64,000 nucleotides of DNA from NCBI GenBank assembly GCA_964616755.1, contig CAZTSI010000005.1, positions 1 through 64,000 on the forward strand. The letters run 5' to 3'. The position numbers and the translations under genes are program-made. Below the pieces are notes generated by a model. It ran no database searches, was not told the DNA's origin, and saw only the letters and a program-made list of their open reading frames with translations. Below, in pieces: positions 54,401-63,042 of the stretch (position 1 is the first letter of the stretch; each line of letters opens with the position of its first letter). The DNA comes from CAYNFR01 sp964616755. GTDB lineage: Bacteria > Bacteroidota > Bacteroidia > Chitinophagales > Saprospiraceae.

Positions 54401-57400
54401 TTTTATCTCTCAAGTGAATCAATGTGATAGTATTGTAACTTTAAATCTAACGGTATCACCAGAGAATACATTTAGCTTTAGCGATGTTACTTGTCAAGGA
54501 TTAGCATATGTTTTTGGCAATCAAACTCTAACTACCACAGGCATATATATTGAAACGTTTAGCTCTAATCTTGATGGTTGCGACAGTATAGTTACCTTGG
54601 ATTTGACAGTTAATCCTCCGTTAATGGGTATATCTACTACTGAGATATGTCAGGGCGATCTTTTAGTCCATGGCGGACAACAAATTACCACTACTGGTAG
54701 CTACACTGCTAACTTTGTCACTTCTCAAGGATGCGACAGTATCGGATTACTAGAGGTCATAGTACATGATACTTTTTACTCTGTTGTTTTTGATACTATC
54801 CTGAGGGGTGAATCTGTGATGATAGGTAACAATAGCTTCACGACTGCTGGCCGCAATGAAGTGGTTTTGACAACCACAAATGGATGCGACAGCACTATTG
54901 ACTTCAATCTATTTGTCATAAATCAAGTCTTTGTTGATGTGGATACTACCATTTGTTTTGGGGAGGTATTTACTATAGGTACAGCGACATTTAGCAGTTC
55001 AGTGAATATGAGTGTTACGTTAATGGGATCAACCGGCTTTGACAGTATTATCAATTTAAACTTGATAGTGCTGCCCGAGAATATCGAGATCATCAATGAT
55101 GTAATTTGTGAAACTGAATTGCCCTATTCATTTGGTAATCAAGTGATTAATGCTGCAGGTCAGTACGACGAAATGCTACTTTCGACGGTTACGGGTTGTG
55201 ATAGTATCGCACGATTAAACTTGGTCGTCAATCCTGTTTTACAAACCACCATTGCTCAACAATCATGTTTTGGTGATACATTGAGATTGGGTGCTCAGAC
55301 TGTCGCTCTATTAACTTCCGGTACTTTTACAGAGACGTTTGCATCAAATATAACAGGTTGCGATAGTATTGTCACAGTGGATGTAACAGTCATTCCAGTT
55401 GTTCGGACGAACGCTGTTATTGAACTGTGCCAAGGGGATACCTTAACATTTGGATCTCGTACATTTGTGCCGACCATGTCTGATAACTTTGAAGAGACAT
55501 TTACCTCTACTGAGACTGGTTGCGATAGTCTTGTAACATTGGACGTTACGGTTCATGATACTTTCTACACAGTGGTTTTTGATACCATACTTAGGGGGGA
55601 GACTGTAACGATCGGCGGCAGTTCTTTCACTACAACAGGTCGTAATGACATCGTATTACCTACCGTTAATGGTTGTGATAGCACAGTGCAATTAAATTTA
55701 TTCGTCATTAACCAAGTTTTTGTGGATGTTGACACTACGATATGTTTTGGTGAATCATTTTCTATTGGAACCACGACATTCACCAATTCACTGAATATTT
55801 CGGTTACTTTAATGGGGTCTACTGGTTTTGATAGTATTGTTAATTTGAACTTGACAGTGTTACCTCAGAATATCGAAGTTCTAACTGAAGAGACTTGCAT
55901 AAATCAGTTGCCTTATATATTTGGCAATCAGTCAATTACTCAATCGGGTCAGTACGAAGAGATCAATGTAAGTAGCGTGACGGGTTGCGATAGTATTACA
56001 AGATTAATATTGACCGTCAATCCTGTTTTTCAGGTAAATGCAACTATGGATGGCTGCCGGGGCGATACGCTCATTTTTGGATCTCAGACGATTGTATTAG
56101 ATCAATCAGCTAGCTTTAATGAGACGTTCATATCAAGCGTGAATGGCTGTGATAGTGTTGTTAACCTTGTAGTGATGGTTGGTGATACATTTAATGTTGC
56201 TGTGACACAAACAATAGTCCGTGGTCAAAGCTTCAACTTCAATGGGCAAAACTTGCTAGATCCTGGTACATTTATAGCGACCTTTAACTCTGTTACCGGT
56301 TGCGATAGCACAGTGACGTTAACCTTAATGGTCCTCGAAGAGGTCAATGTGGTCATTGATACTCTCATATGTCCTGGTGTTAATTTCCGGATATTCAACA
56401 ACTCGTATAGTGCGGATACTATGCAAATCTTACGAAGGATGGGTGGGGCTGGTGCGCCAGACACGATCGTTGACTTGACAATTAGGGTAGTCAGACCGCA
56501 AGATTTACGAGAAAACATTACCTCATTCATTTGTTATGAAGAAGTCTTCCAATTTGGTGGGCGAAATCTGAATACAACAGGAATATATCGCGATACATTG
56601 ACCAGTATAGCTGGCTGCGATAGTATTGTAACCTTAAATTTGACCGTATTTCAGAATACCAGTCTTGGCGTGCAAAACCGTTCCATTTGTGTAGGTGGAA
56701 CGTTGACTATTGGGAATAATTCTTTTGATACTCCAGGTACATACAGAGACACCTTAACGTCTATTAATGGTTGCGATAGCGTCGTTGTGGTTAACTTGTC
56801 AGTAAGCAGTGAGTTCGTGATCAACTTAAATCCTGTAGTTTGTCCGAGCGAAAGTTTTACTGTAGGTGCTAATGTTTACACAGTTTCGGGCAGTTATTCT
56901 GACACGTTGCAAGCCTCTATTGGATGCGATAGCATCATAAACACGACTTTAATAGTACTCACTGACAATGTCAGGGATACGGCAATTACCATTTGTGCAG
57001 GGGAGGTTGTGACCATTGGAACGCAGACCTTTACACAAAGTACGATGGAGACAGTGGTTTTACAATCTAGTCAAAATTGTGATAGTATAATTAATCTTAA
57101 CCTAGTTGTTTTGCCGGCCATTAATACCGTGGTAACCAATGAAATTTGTTTTGGTGAAACATTTAGCGTTGGTGGCACGGCGTACAACCAATCAGGAACT
57201 TACGTTGATATATTGACAGCTAGTAATGGATGCGATAGTACTGTTCGACTTATTTTAACGGTATTCCCTGATGCCTCAGCAGCGATTAATCGAACTATTT
57301 GTACGGGCGATTTCTTGCAAGTAGGACCGGATCAGTTTACAGTGGCAGGGATGTACACGGTAAGACTTACCAATGCGAATGGTTGTGATAGTGTGGTCGA

Positions 57401-58352
57401 TGTTAATCTTGCGGTCGTGGATATTTTGCGGGCTCAATTGAATGAAACGATATGCGAGGGCGAAACTTTCACTTTTAGAGGAAGAACGTTGACCATGACA
57501 GGATCCTATTCAGACACTTTGAGTTCTAGTATTGGTTGCGATAGCATTGTGACACTAGCATTGACGGTGACCCCTGATTACAATGTGTCTGTGGCCAATG
57601 TAGTGGGTACCTGCGAAGGACAAGCCAATGGCAGTTTTACTATAACTGGCGCAGCCAATGCCACCTTGCCTTTGATGGTAGCCGGATTACCAAGTGGTTC
57701 TGTCGCTATTACTTCATTTCCTTTTGTCGTTCGAAACCTTCCAAGAGGTTCTTATGATCTAATTATTTCAGATGCAAATGGATGTATGAGTATGACGACC
57801 GTAGACATTGGGGAAGATCAGAATGGTCGCGTATCTATTGTTCCAGTATCGACCAGTAGTATGGGTGATTATGAGTTATTCCTTCAGTTTGACGGACTGG
57901 TTCGCTCCATACTTTGGGACAATATTCCTGGTTTGAGTTGCAATGATTGTCCTAATCCAACGATTAGAATTACCGAGCCAACGACCATTACCGTTACTCT
58001 AGTTGATGATGGCGGTTGTACCTACACAGCTTCTATACTATTAAATGTTAATAATATTGGCAACATCTATATTCCTAATGCCTTTAATCCTGATGGTTCT
58101 ATTGAAAATTCGCGCTTTTTTATACAAGGGGAAGATGGCAAAGTGGCTATTTATGATATGCAGATATTTGATCGATGGGGAAATATGATTTTTGAGTTAA
58201 TCGGCTCTCCCTTAGGACAGCGTGAAAACGGTTGGGATGGTAGAAACAATTCTTTAAATGTGATATCAGGAGTTTACACTTACAAGGTCAGGGTCATTGA
58301 TAGCGATGGGGCAGAGCAAATATACTCCGGAGACGTGACAGTGATACAATAA
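51453..58352 (+). CDS. Giant exported repeat protein with gliding-type T9SS C-terminal domain
   Basis: Product of 2299 residues, with signal peptide ending VLTAQ. Residues about 22-225 form a cysteine-rich domain I do not recognise (NDNGNKDATGFFGPRNGRFV, SGCPCVANGSLDCGS). An Ig/PKD-like segment follows at about 230-315. From about 492 to 2040 run about 29 tandem units of about 53 residues, consensus DTTICxGExFxxGxxxxxxxGxY, later GCDSxVxLNLxV. Each unit normally has one Cys after TI and one before DS. Three adjacent unit pairs have complementary cysteine losses. SprB-like and Ig-like segments fill 2045-2200. The C-terminal 95 residues (NIYIPNAFNPDGS, FDRWGNMIFEL, GWDGRNNS, SGVYTYKVRV) are the gliding-motility-associated type B T9SS domain. 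A surface adhesin is the likely role. Confidence 0.92.
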   Translation: MKALSAFVLFFCIYSAVLTAQFEEIDRIRWSDFADGVRNGTTNAGSIWQADNNDNGNKDATGFFGPRNGRFVWDDWEGRSGCPCVANGSLDCGSNDSDFLVNFNVGYPFCEVRITFTVAAVGSLECGTNNDKNPNDGYVPGTCPTVLGADWAGTDFMRILFTDNFAGTTDEVNICGNKGAMTITRTFDVEDFNVLSLLISAGTQDNDERYELSDIVVEGRRTTIPPDLNVRMVTGDNNTICVNSGVPLSFITIASSSLSFQWTGPNGFASNDARPLISNYTTVASGRYMVTVTDANGCSKTDDVLVTVLPATNMTCTMAPIFVYDQSPSSSILCSNLMLPDTSDNGIRGVWTPGSNLTAFAGEVRNFTFTPNDPAIPLYNIVLTIDDVTRLDQIGVQPADIPTYCNADVSSVNLIQLYQLDTSLLLRVNGANQLFNFVPSNDFLNNYIPQFTTFNFLGVPPGQYTFFIEGVTDCGETAIEEFSFLIIGPANPIRIDTTICQGDTLYYQQYRFFSDSIIFTAAGGACDTAIVVNLNINPPGIDNAFRFPGATLTGACGALQWFYLYDSINTVTGRRGMFIQDLANNPANPNFIDVIQTNFSGLYRLPFITANNGCDSLVRLNLRFNNAGNITRDTFTFCANEDTIVNYLGVNFRLDNNVRQHYVTGITGQGSCDAHWIVANLLPVVIDTLPPILVPLCADTFIMVDNERFDINRPSGQVFRSQGANGCNSSVFVQLEFIETRDTAIAARICPGNAFQVGDFVFSSSFTDSLVILPRAASTGCDSTVRLTLEVLRPSTIFIDTTICRDQSFVFLGDTYDLTTPSGLTRLRSNVLPCDSVLYQVNVRFYQEDFAISPPPICAGDFFLFDGQQLTTPGPHTGRFTSTVTGCDSVVSLTLSFIPADTSSTGVDLCANNSYVFDGQTLTTPGQYEATFTSNTTGCDSFVVLILNVLAPNTFAFSQEICFGDSIAFGGVFRSTTGTFTSNFISQVNQCDSIVTLNLTVSPENTFSFSDVTCQGLAYVFGNQTLTTTGIYIETFSSNLDGCDSIVTLDLTVNPPLMGISTTEICQGDLLVHGGQQITTTGSYTANFVTSQGCDSIGLLEVIVHDTFYSVVFDTILRGESVMIGNNSFTTAGRNEVVLTTTNGCDSTIDFNLFVINQVFVDVDTTICFGEVFTIGTATFSSSVNMSVTLMGSTGFDSIINLNLIVLPENIEIINDVICETELPYSFGNQVINAAGQYDEMLLSTVTGCDSIARLNLVVNPVLQTTIAQQSCFGDTLRLGAQTVALLTSGTFTETFASNITGCDSIVTVDVTVIPVVRTNAVIELCQGDTLTFGSRTFVPTMSDNFEETFTSTETGCDSLVTLDVTVHDTFYTVVFDTILRGETVTIGGSSFTTTGRNDIVLPTVNGCDSTVQLNLFVINQVFVDVDTTICFGESFSIGTTTFTNSLNISVTLMGSTGFDSIVNLNLTVLPQNIEVLTEETCINQLPYIFGNQSITQSGQYEEINVSSVTGCDSITRLILTVNPVFQVNATMDGCRGDTLIFGSQTIVLDQSASFNETFISSVNGCDSVVNLVVMVGDTFNVAVTQTIVRGQSFNFNGQNLLDPGTFIATFNSVTGCDSTVTLTLMVLEEVNVVIDTLICPGVNFRIFNNSYSADTMQILRRMGGAGAPDTIVDLTIRVVRPQDLRENITSFICYEEVFQFGGRNLNTTGIYRDTLTSIAGCDSIVTLNLTVFQNTSLGVQNRSICVGGTLTIGNNSFDTPGTYRDTLTSINGCDSVVVVNLSVSSEFVINLNPVVCPSESFTVGANVYTVSGSYSDTLQASIGCDSIINTTLIVLTDNVRDTAITICAGEVVTIGTQTFTQSTMETVVLQSSQNCDSIINLNLVVLPAINTVVTNEICFGETFSVGGTAYNQSGTYVDILTASNGCDSTVRLILTVFPDASAAINRTICTGDFLQVGPDQFTVAGMYTVRLTNANGCDSVVDVNLAVVDILRAQLNETICEGETFTFRGRTLTMTGSYSDTLSSSIGCDSIVTLALTVTPDYNVSVANVVGTCEGQANGSFTITGAANATLPLMVAGLPSGSVAITSFPFVVRNLPRGSYDLIISDANGCMSMTTVDIGEDQNGRVSIVPVSTSSMGDYELFLQFDGLVRSILWDNIPGLSCNDCPNPTIRITEPTTITVTLVDDGGCTYTASILLNVNNIGNIYIPNAFNPDGSIENSRFFIQGEDGKVAIYDMQIFDRWGNMIFELIGSPLGQRENGWDGRNNSLNVISGVYTYKVRVIDSDGAEQIYSGDVTVIQ
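54012..54020 (+). repeat. C9 homopolymer tract inside the giant gene
   Basis: Nine consecutive C residues encode P854-P856 in unit 7. A one-base slip would frameshift and truncate about 1440 residues, including the T9SS sorting domain. It is the only poly-C or poly-G tract of this length that I noticed in the window. Confidence 0.9.
54765..56342 (+). repeat. Diverged block duplication within the giant repeat region
   Basis: Block A starts at HDTFY (54765, residue 1105) and block B at HDTFY (55554, residue 1368), 789 bases apart. Both run HDTFY-VINQVF-LP(E/Q)NIE-NPV(L/F)Q in the same order. Block A has one extra unit (IPVVR) before block B begins. A partial third copy starts GDTFN at 56181 (residue 1577). 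By eye the DNA copies agree at roughly two-thirds to three-quarters of positions, so the duplication is not recent. Confidence 0.75.
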
Positions 58353-58422
58353 GGAATGATACGTCTCATTAGCGTAAAACAAAATATCCATGAACTAGCT
58401 TATTAAAAGCATACATAGCTCT

Positions 58423-59325
58423 ATGCTAAAAATTGCTTTTGCGCCAAGTTATAAATATTTGCTTCCTGAAGGTCATAGGTTTCCTATGATGAAATATGAG
58501 TTAATCCCAGAGCAGTTGCGATATGAAGGTATTGTCACGGATGCTCATTTTTTTGAACCTCATCCTGTTGATGTTTCGGATTTGCTATTAACTCATACCG
58601 TCAGATATTGGGAGGTGTTGCAGAATATTCCTGTGCCTCGAAAGTTGGAGAGAGAAATTGGTTTTCCTGTGCGCGAAGAATTAATTCTTCGTGGGAGGGT
58701 CATAGCGCAGGGTACGATAGAGTGTGCCTTGTATGCTCTACAATATGGCATTTCGATGAATGCAGCAGGTGGGACACATCATTCATTTGCGGATCATGGT
58801 GAGGGGTTTTGTGTGTTTAATGATTTCGCCATTGCGGCTAATTATTTGCTATTCCGAGGTTTGGTGAGGCGTGTTTTAATAATAGACCTAGATGTGCACC
58901 AAGGGAATGGAACGGCTTCCATTTTTAGTCAAAATCCGCGTGTGTTTACCTTCAGTATGCACGGTGCTAAGAATTACCCCTTGCGAAAGACAATATCCGA
59001 CCTCGATATTCCGCTTGAAGACGGTTGTGGGGATAATGAATATTTAACTTTATTACAAGAACATTTGCCTGCTGTTATCGATCATTTCAAACCATGTATA
59101 GCCTTTTATTTGGCGGGTGTAGATGTTCTTGCTACAGACAAGTTGGGTCGTCTAGACCTGTCAATGGAAGCTTGTAAGCAAAGAGATGCCTTTGTGTTTG
59201 AAATGTTGCGAGTTAGGGAAATTCCTGTGGCAGTGAGCATGGGCGGAGGCTATTCCTTGCAGTTGACCGATATTGTCAATGCACATGTTAATACATTCAA
59301 GGTAGCACAAGAAGTGTATTTTTGA
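58423..59325 (+). CDS. Histone deacetylase-family (class II/AcuC-like) deacetylase
   Basis: A 300-residue member of the arginase/HDAC fold. It has GGTHHSFADHGEGFCVFNDFAIAANYLL (catalytic His pair), the zinc motif LIIDLDVHQGNGTA, a further metal Asp in YLAGVDVLATDKLGRLDLS, and MGGGYS, where the catalytic Tyr ends the GGGY motif. Bacterial members deacetylate acetyl-lysine on enzymes such as acetyl-CoA synthetase, or act on acetylpolyamines. The partner is unknown. The stop TGA shares its A with the ATG of priA. Confidence 0.93.
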   Translation: MLKIAFAPSYKYLLPEGHRFPMMKYELIPEQLRYEGIVTDAHFFEPHPVDVSDLLLTHTVRYWEVLQNIPVPRKLEREIGFPVREELILRGRVIAQGTIECALYALQYGISMNAAGGTHHSFADHGEGFCVFNDFAIAANYLLFRGLVRRVLIIDLDVHQGNGTASIFSQNPRVFTFSMHGAKNYPLRKTISDLDIPLEDGCGDNEYLTLLQEHLPAVIDHFKPCIAFYLAGVDVLATDKLGRLDLSMEACKQRDAFVFEMLRVREIPVAVSMGGGYSLQLTDIVNAHVNTFKVAQEVYF

Positions 59326-61796
59326 TGTCTATGAGTAGTTTTTCTCTTTTCGCTAATCAACCCTATTTTGCAGATGTTGTGCTGCCGTTGGCTATTCCAA
59401 GGGCTTATACCTATGCTATTCCGATAGACTTGTTTGCTCAAATTCAATTTGGTGTTAGAGTAGAAGTACCGATCAAGAATAAATTATACGCGGGCATTGT
59501 CGTGAGAATTCATCAGACTCCCCCCGCCGTAAAAACACGCCAGGTTCTATCGGTATTGGATACGGAGCCGATTATACATGAGGAGCAATTTGCTTTTTGG
59601 GAGTGGATGTCTTCTTATTATTGTGCACATCTTGGGGAGATTATGTATGTAGCAATGCCATCAGCCTTCAAGTTATCGAGCGATACGGTGCTCGTTGCAA
59701 TTCAAGAAAGCGGATGGGAAAATATGCCCTTGACAGATGATGAATATCTTTTAGCAGAGGCACTCTCCATTCGGCACGAATTAAGTATAGCTATTATTCA
59801 AGACATATTAAACAAAAAAACGATTTATCCGGTCATAAAAACCTTGATGCAAAAGAGAGTTTTGGCGATTCGGGAGGAAATGCAGGAGCGCTATTTTAAA
59901 AAGAAGGAAGATTATATTTCTGTCGTAGAGCCTCATCGTGATGATATTACAATGGCCTTTGAGTTAGTGTCGAGATCTGAGCTGCAACAGCGTGCCTTAT
60001 TGGCCATCTTCACATTACATAAGAGGAATGTAGATATTTCTAAAAAGCAGGTTTTCGAAATGACCGGGGTGACCCATGCGGTACTCCAAGCATTAGTCAA
60101 GAAGGGAATAATTGACATTTTTAGTAAAGAAATTAGTCGACTAAATAATCAAAATAGTCAAGTCGCTTTTTCGTCCATACAATTATCATCTAGCCAACAA
60201 AAATGTCTGGAGCGGGTGAGAAGCGGTTTTGAGGAAGGAAAACCCGTGTTATTACATGGCATCACAGGCTCGGGTAAGACACAAGTGTATTTGGAGCTGA
60301 TTAAGGAGGTTCTCGAAAATGGAGGACAAGTATTGTATTTATTGCCAGAAATCGCACTGACTTCTCAAATTGTTAGTCGACTTCAGGATCAACTCAAGGG
60401 TTCAATATTGGTGTTTCATAGCAAAATAAACGATCAAAAGCGGGTAGAAATATGGCAAACGGCTATGACAACAACTAGTCGTCTTTTCATAGGTGCACGG
60501 TCGGCGGTTTTTTTGCCCTTTGCAAATCTTAAATTGATCATTGTAGATGAAGAGCATGACCCTTCTTACAAACAAAATCAACCAAACCCAAAGTATAATG
60601 CACGCGATGCGGCTATAATGTTAGCTCATCTACTTAAAGCAAAAGTCTTACTCGGCAGCGCTACTCCATCTCTAGAGTCTTTAAGAAATGCCTCAATGGG
60701 TAAATATCATTTCGTACAATTATTAGAGCGATTTGGCCTTAGTGAGTTGCCCACTATAGAATTAGTGAATATGCGTGTTGCACAAGAGAAGGGATTGGTA
60801 AAGAATGGCTTGTCAACACAATTAATTGACGCAATAAAGGAGACGATTGCAAGAGGAGAACAAGTCATCATTTTTCAAAACAGAAGAGGCTATGCTCCTA
60901 TACTAAAATGTGAACTTTGCGGTTGGACGGCTGAGTGCACCAATTGTGACATCACACTGACATTTCACCAGGCTATCCATGAATTAAAGTGTCATAGCTG
61001 CGGATATCGCACAAAAAAGCCGAGCCACTGTGCAGCTTGTGGGCACGCCCATTTAAAATTATTGGGGATAGGCACTGAAAAAGTAGAAGAACTTTTGCAA
61101 AAGGCCATTCCAAAGGCCAAGCTTGCGCGTTTTGACCACGATAGTACTCGAAGCAAGAAAAATCAAGATCAAATTTTATTGGCATTCGAAGCTGGCGAGT
61201 TGGATATTTTGGTAGGTACACAGATGATAACCAAAGGTTTTGATTTTGATCGTATATCCTTGGTGGGTGTTATTAGCGCTGACGGATTGCTCAATTACCC
61301 TGATTTTAGATCAAGCGAGCGAGGATTCCAATTGCTCATGCAGGTCAGTGGTCGTGCAGGCAGGCGTGAAAGACCAGGCAAAGTGATCATACAAGGCTAT
61401 AATCTGGGTCATCCTGTATTAAAAGAGATTATGAATGCTGATTATGCAACATTTGCGGAGCGGGAATCCCAAGAACGTGAATTTTTTCGCTACCCTCCTT
61501 ATTATTTCTTAACGGAAATAAGTCTGAGCCACAAGGAACTTGAACGCGTAAAGATGGCCTCAAGAACTCTTTCTGAATTGCTAAAAACTACTTGGGGCAA
61601 TCGTATTATTGGGCCGGTAGATCCGTCTGTTTTACGACGGCGTAGCCTCTATCATCAGACTATTTTTATTAAATATGAGAAGCGCAGTGATATTGCAGTT
61701 GATATCAAACGGGATATTCTCAACCAAATAGATAGCCTTCAACAAGATAAGGAGTATAAATCCGTCTACATTTCTATTGACGTCGACCCTTATTAA
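59325..61796 (+). CDS. priA: Primosomal replication restart helicase PriA
   Basis: PriA reloads the replisome at stalled forks. This 823-residue protein starts at the ATG sharing one base with the deacetylase stop; an upstream TTG at 59322 is unlikely. The N-terminal DNA-binding domain has VVLPLAIPRAYTYAIP. Walker A is LLHGITGSGKTQVYLEL, the DEEH box is IIVDEEHDPSYKQNQPNPKYNARDAA, and LLGSATPSLES is motif III. Two zinc clusters lie in CELCGWTAECTNCDITLTFH and CHSCGYRTKKPSHCAACGH. GTEKVEELLQ and GTQMITKGFDFDRISLVGV complete the helicase. All motifs are intact. Confidence 0.98.
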   Translation: MSMSSFSLFANQPYFADVVLPLAIPRAYTYAIPIDLFAQIQFGVRVEVPIKNKLYAGIVVRIHQTPPAVKTRQVLSVLDTEPIIHEEQFAFWEWMSSYYCAHLGEIMYVAMPSAFKLSSDTVLVAIQESGWENMPLTDDEYLLAEALSIRHELSIAIIQDILNKKTIYPVIKTLMQKRVLAIREEMQERYFKKKEDYISVVEPHRDDITMAFELVSRSELQQRALLAIFTLHKRNVDISKKQVFEMTGVTHAVLQALVKKGIIDIFSKEISRLNNQNSQVAFSSIQLSSSQQKCLERVRSGFEEGKPVLLHGITGSGKTQVYLELIKEVLENGGQVLYLLPEIALTSQIVSRLQDQLKGSILVFHSKINDQKRVEIWQTAMTTTSRLFIGARSAVFLPFANLKLIIVDEEHDPSYKQNQPNPKYNARDAAIMLAHLLKAKVLLGSATPSLESLRNASMGKYHFVQLLERFGLSELPTIELVNMRVAQEKGLVKNGLSTQLIDAIKETIARGEQVIIFQNRRGYAPILKCELCGWTAECTNCDITLTFHQAIHELKCHSCGYRTKKPSHCAACGHAHLKLLGIGTEKVEELLQKAIPKAKLARFDHDSTRSKKNQDQILLAFEAGELDILVGTQMITKGFDFDRISLVGVISADGLLNYPDFRSSERGFQLLMQVSGRAGRRERPGKVIIQGYNLGHPVLKEIMNADYATFAERESQEREFFRYPPYYFLTEISLSHKELERVKMASRTLSELLKTTWGNRIIGPVDPSVLRRRSLYHQTIFIKYEKRSDIAVDIKRDILNQIDSLQQDKEYKSVYISIDVDPY

Positions 61797-61954
61797 ATTA
61801 GTGTCAAATATCCTTCTCTTTTCTTTTCTATCTCTAATTGTCTCATCTTTGCAGCGCCAAATAGACGGAGCTTCGAATGTGTTTATTCAATAGAATATAA
61901 AGAAATACCAAAGTGAGCCTGTGGATTTGATTTTGTGAAGAAATAATCATTAAA

Positions 61955-63016
61955 ATGAATAAAGTAGTTGTGTTTGGATTGGGAAAGGTTGGTACGCTGG
62001 TAGCGGTGTTGCTAAGTAAGCGCTTTCAAGTGACAGCGGTAGATCAACAAGCCCCTCACTATAATTATAAATTACCTTTTACTATTGTCAGATCAGATGT
62101 CAACGATAGTGCTGCGGTAGAAAAAATAATAAGTGAACATAGCGCTGTTGTATCAGCCCTGCCATATTATTTAAACAAGCAACTTGCCACCATAGCGCAT
62201 AAATTGGGTAAACACTACTTTGACCTGACAGAAGATGTAGAAACGACTAACTATATCCGAGACTTAAGCACTACGGGCAATAGTGTATTGGCTCCTCAGT
62301 GTGGCCTTGCGCCGGGATTCATAGGTATAGTAGGTGCAAATCTTTGTGCTCGATTTACTAAGCTCAGAGATATTGAATTGCGTGTTGGGGCATTGCCGCG
62401 ATATCCTAACGGATTATTGGCTTATTCATTTACTTGGTCGCCTGCTGGTGTTATCAATGAATATCTCAATGATTCTGAAGTCATTCATAACGGTGTTCGA
62501 AAAATGGTACCCTCTTTGGATGGGCTAGAGCATATCAATATAGAAGGACAAGAATTTGAGGCTTTTTCTACCTCTGGCGGTTTGGGTACCATGTGCGAAA
62601 CCTATGATGGTCAAGTGGATACACTTAATTATAAGACTATTCGCTATCCTGGTCATGGTAAGTTGATGAAATTTTTGATGTACGAATTAATCCTGAAAGA
62701 TGATAAAAAGGCATTAGAGGAGATGTTGTACAATGCTAAACCACCGGTCAATGAAGATGTAGTTTATGTATATGCCGTAGTCGAAGGTTGGAAGGGCGAA
62801 AAACTCTATCGTGAGGAATATTATAAGGCCTTTTATCCTATAGAAATAGATGGCATTATGTGGCGAGCTATTTCATGGACCACCGCGGCATCGATTGCAG
62901 CTGTTGTAGAAATGGTAGCCGATGGACTGCTACCTAATAAAGGATTTATCAAACAAGAAGAAATACCTTTTGCTAAGTTTTTGACCACAGAGAACGGAAG
63001 CTTGTATAACAATTAA
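61955..63016 (+). CDS. Saccharopine dehydrogenase family protein
   Basis: Saccharopine dehydrogenases convert saccharopine to lysine or to aminoadipate semialdehyde plus glutamate. The 353-residue product begins with a dinucleotide fold, VVFGLGKVGTLVAVLLSKR, and continues VVSALPYYLNKQLATIAHKLGKHYFDLTED. APQCGLAPGFIGIVGANL, VGALPRYPNGLLAYSFTWSPAGVINEYL and ATSGGLGTM-like (here STSGGLGTMCE) mark the family. The following ALDH7 gene, 26 bases away, suggests the semialdehyde-forming direction in lysine degradation. The lysine-ketoglutarate reductase half is not in this protein and would be encoded elsewhere. Confidence 0.93.
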   Translation: MNKVVVFGLGKVGTLVAVLLSKRFQVTAVDQQAPHYNYKLPFTIVRSDVNDSAAVEKIISEHSAVVSALPYYLNKQLATIAHKLGKHYFDLTEDVETTNYIRDLSTTGNSVLAPQCGLAPGFIGIVGANLCARFTKLRDIELRVGALPRYPNGLLAYSFTWSPAGVINEYLNDSEVIHNGVRKMVPSLDGLEHINIEGQEFEAFSTSGGLGTMCETYDGQVDTLNYKTIRYPGHGKLMKFLMYELILKDDKKALEEMLYNAKPPVNEDVVYVYAVVEGWKGEKLYREEYYKAFYPIEIDGIMWRAISWTTAASIAAVVEMVADGLLPNKGFIKQEEIPFAKFLTTENGSLYNN

Positions 63017-63042
63017 GCTATTAGTAAACGTTTAAACCTACT

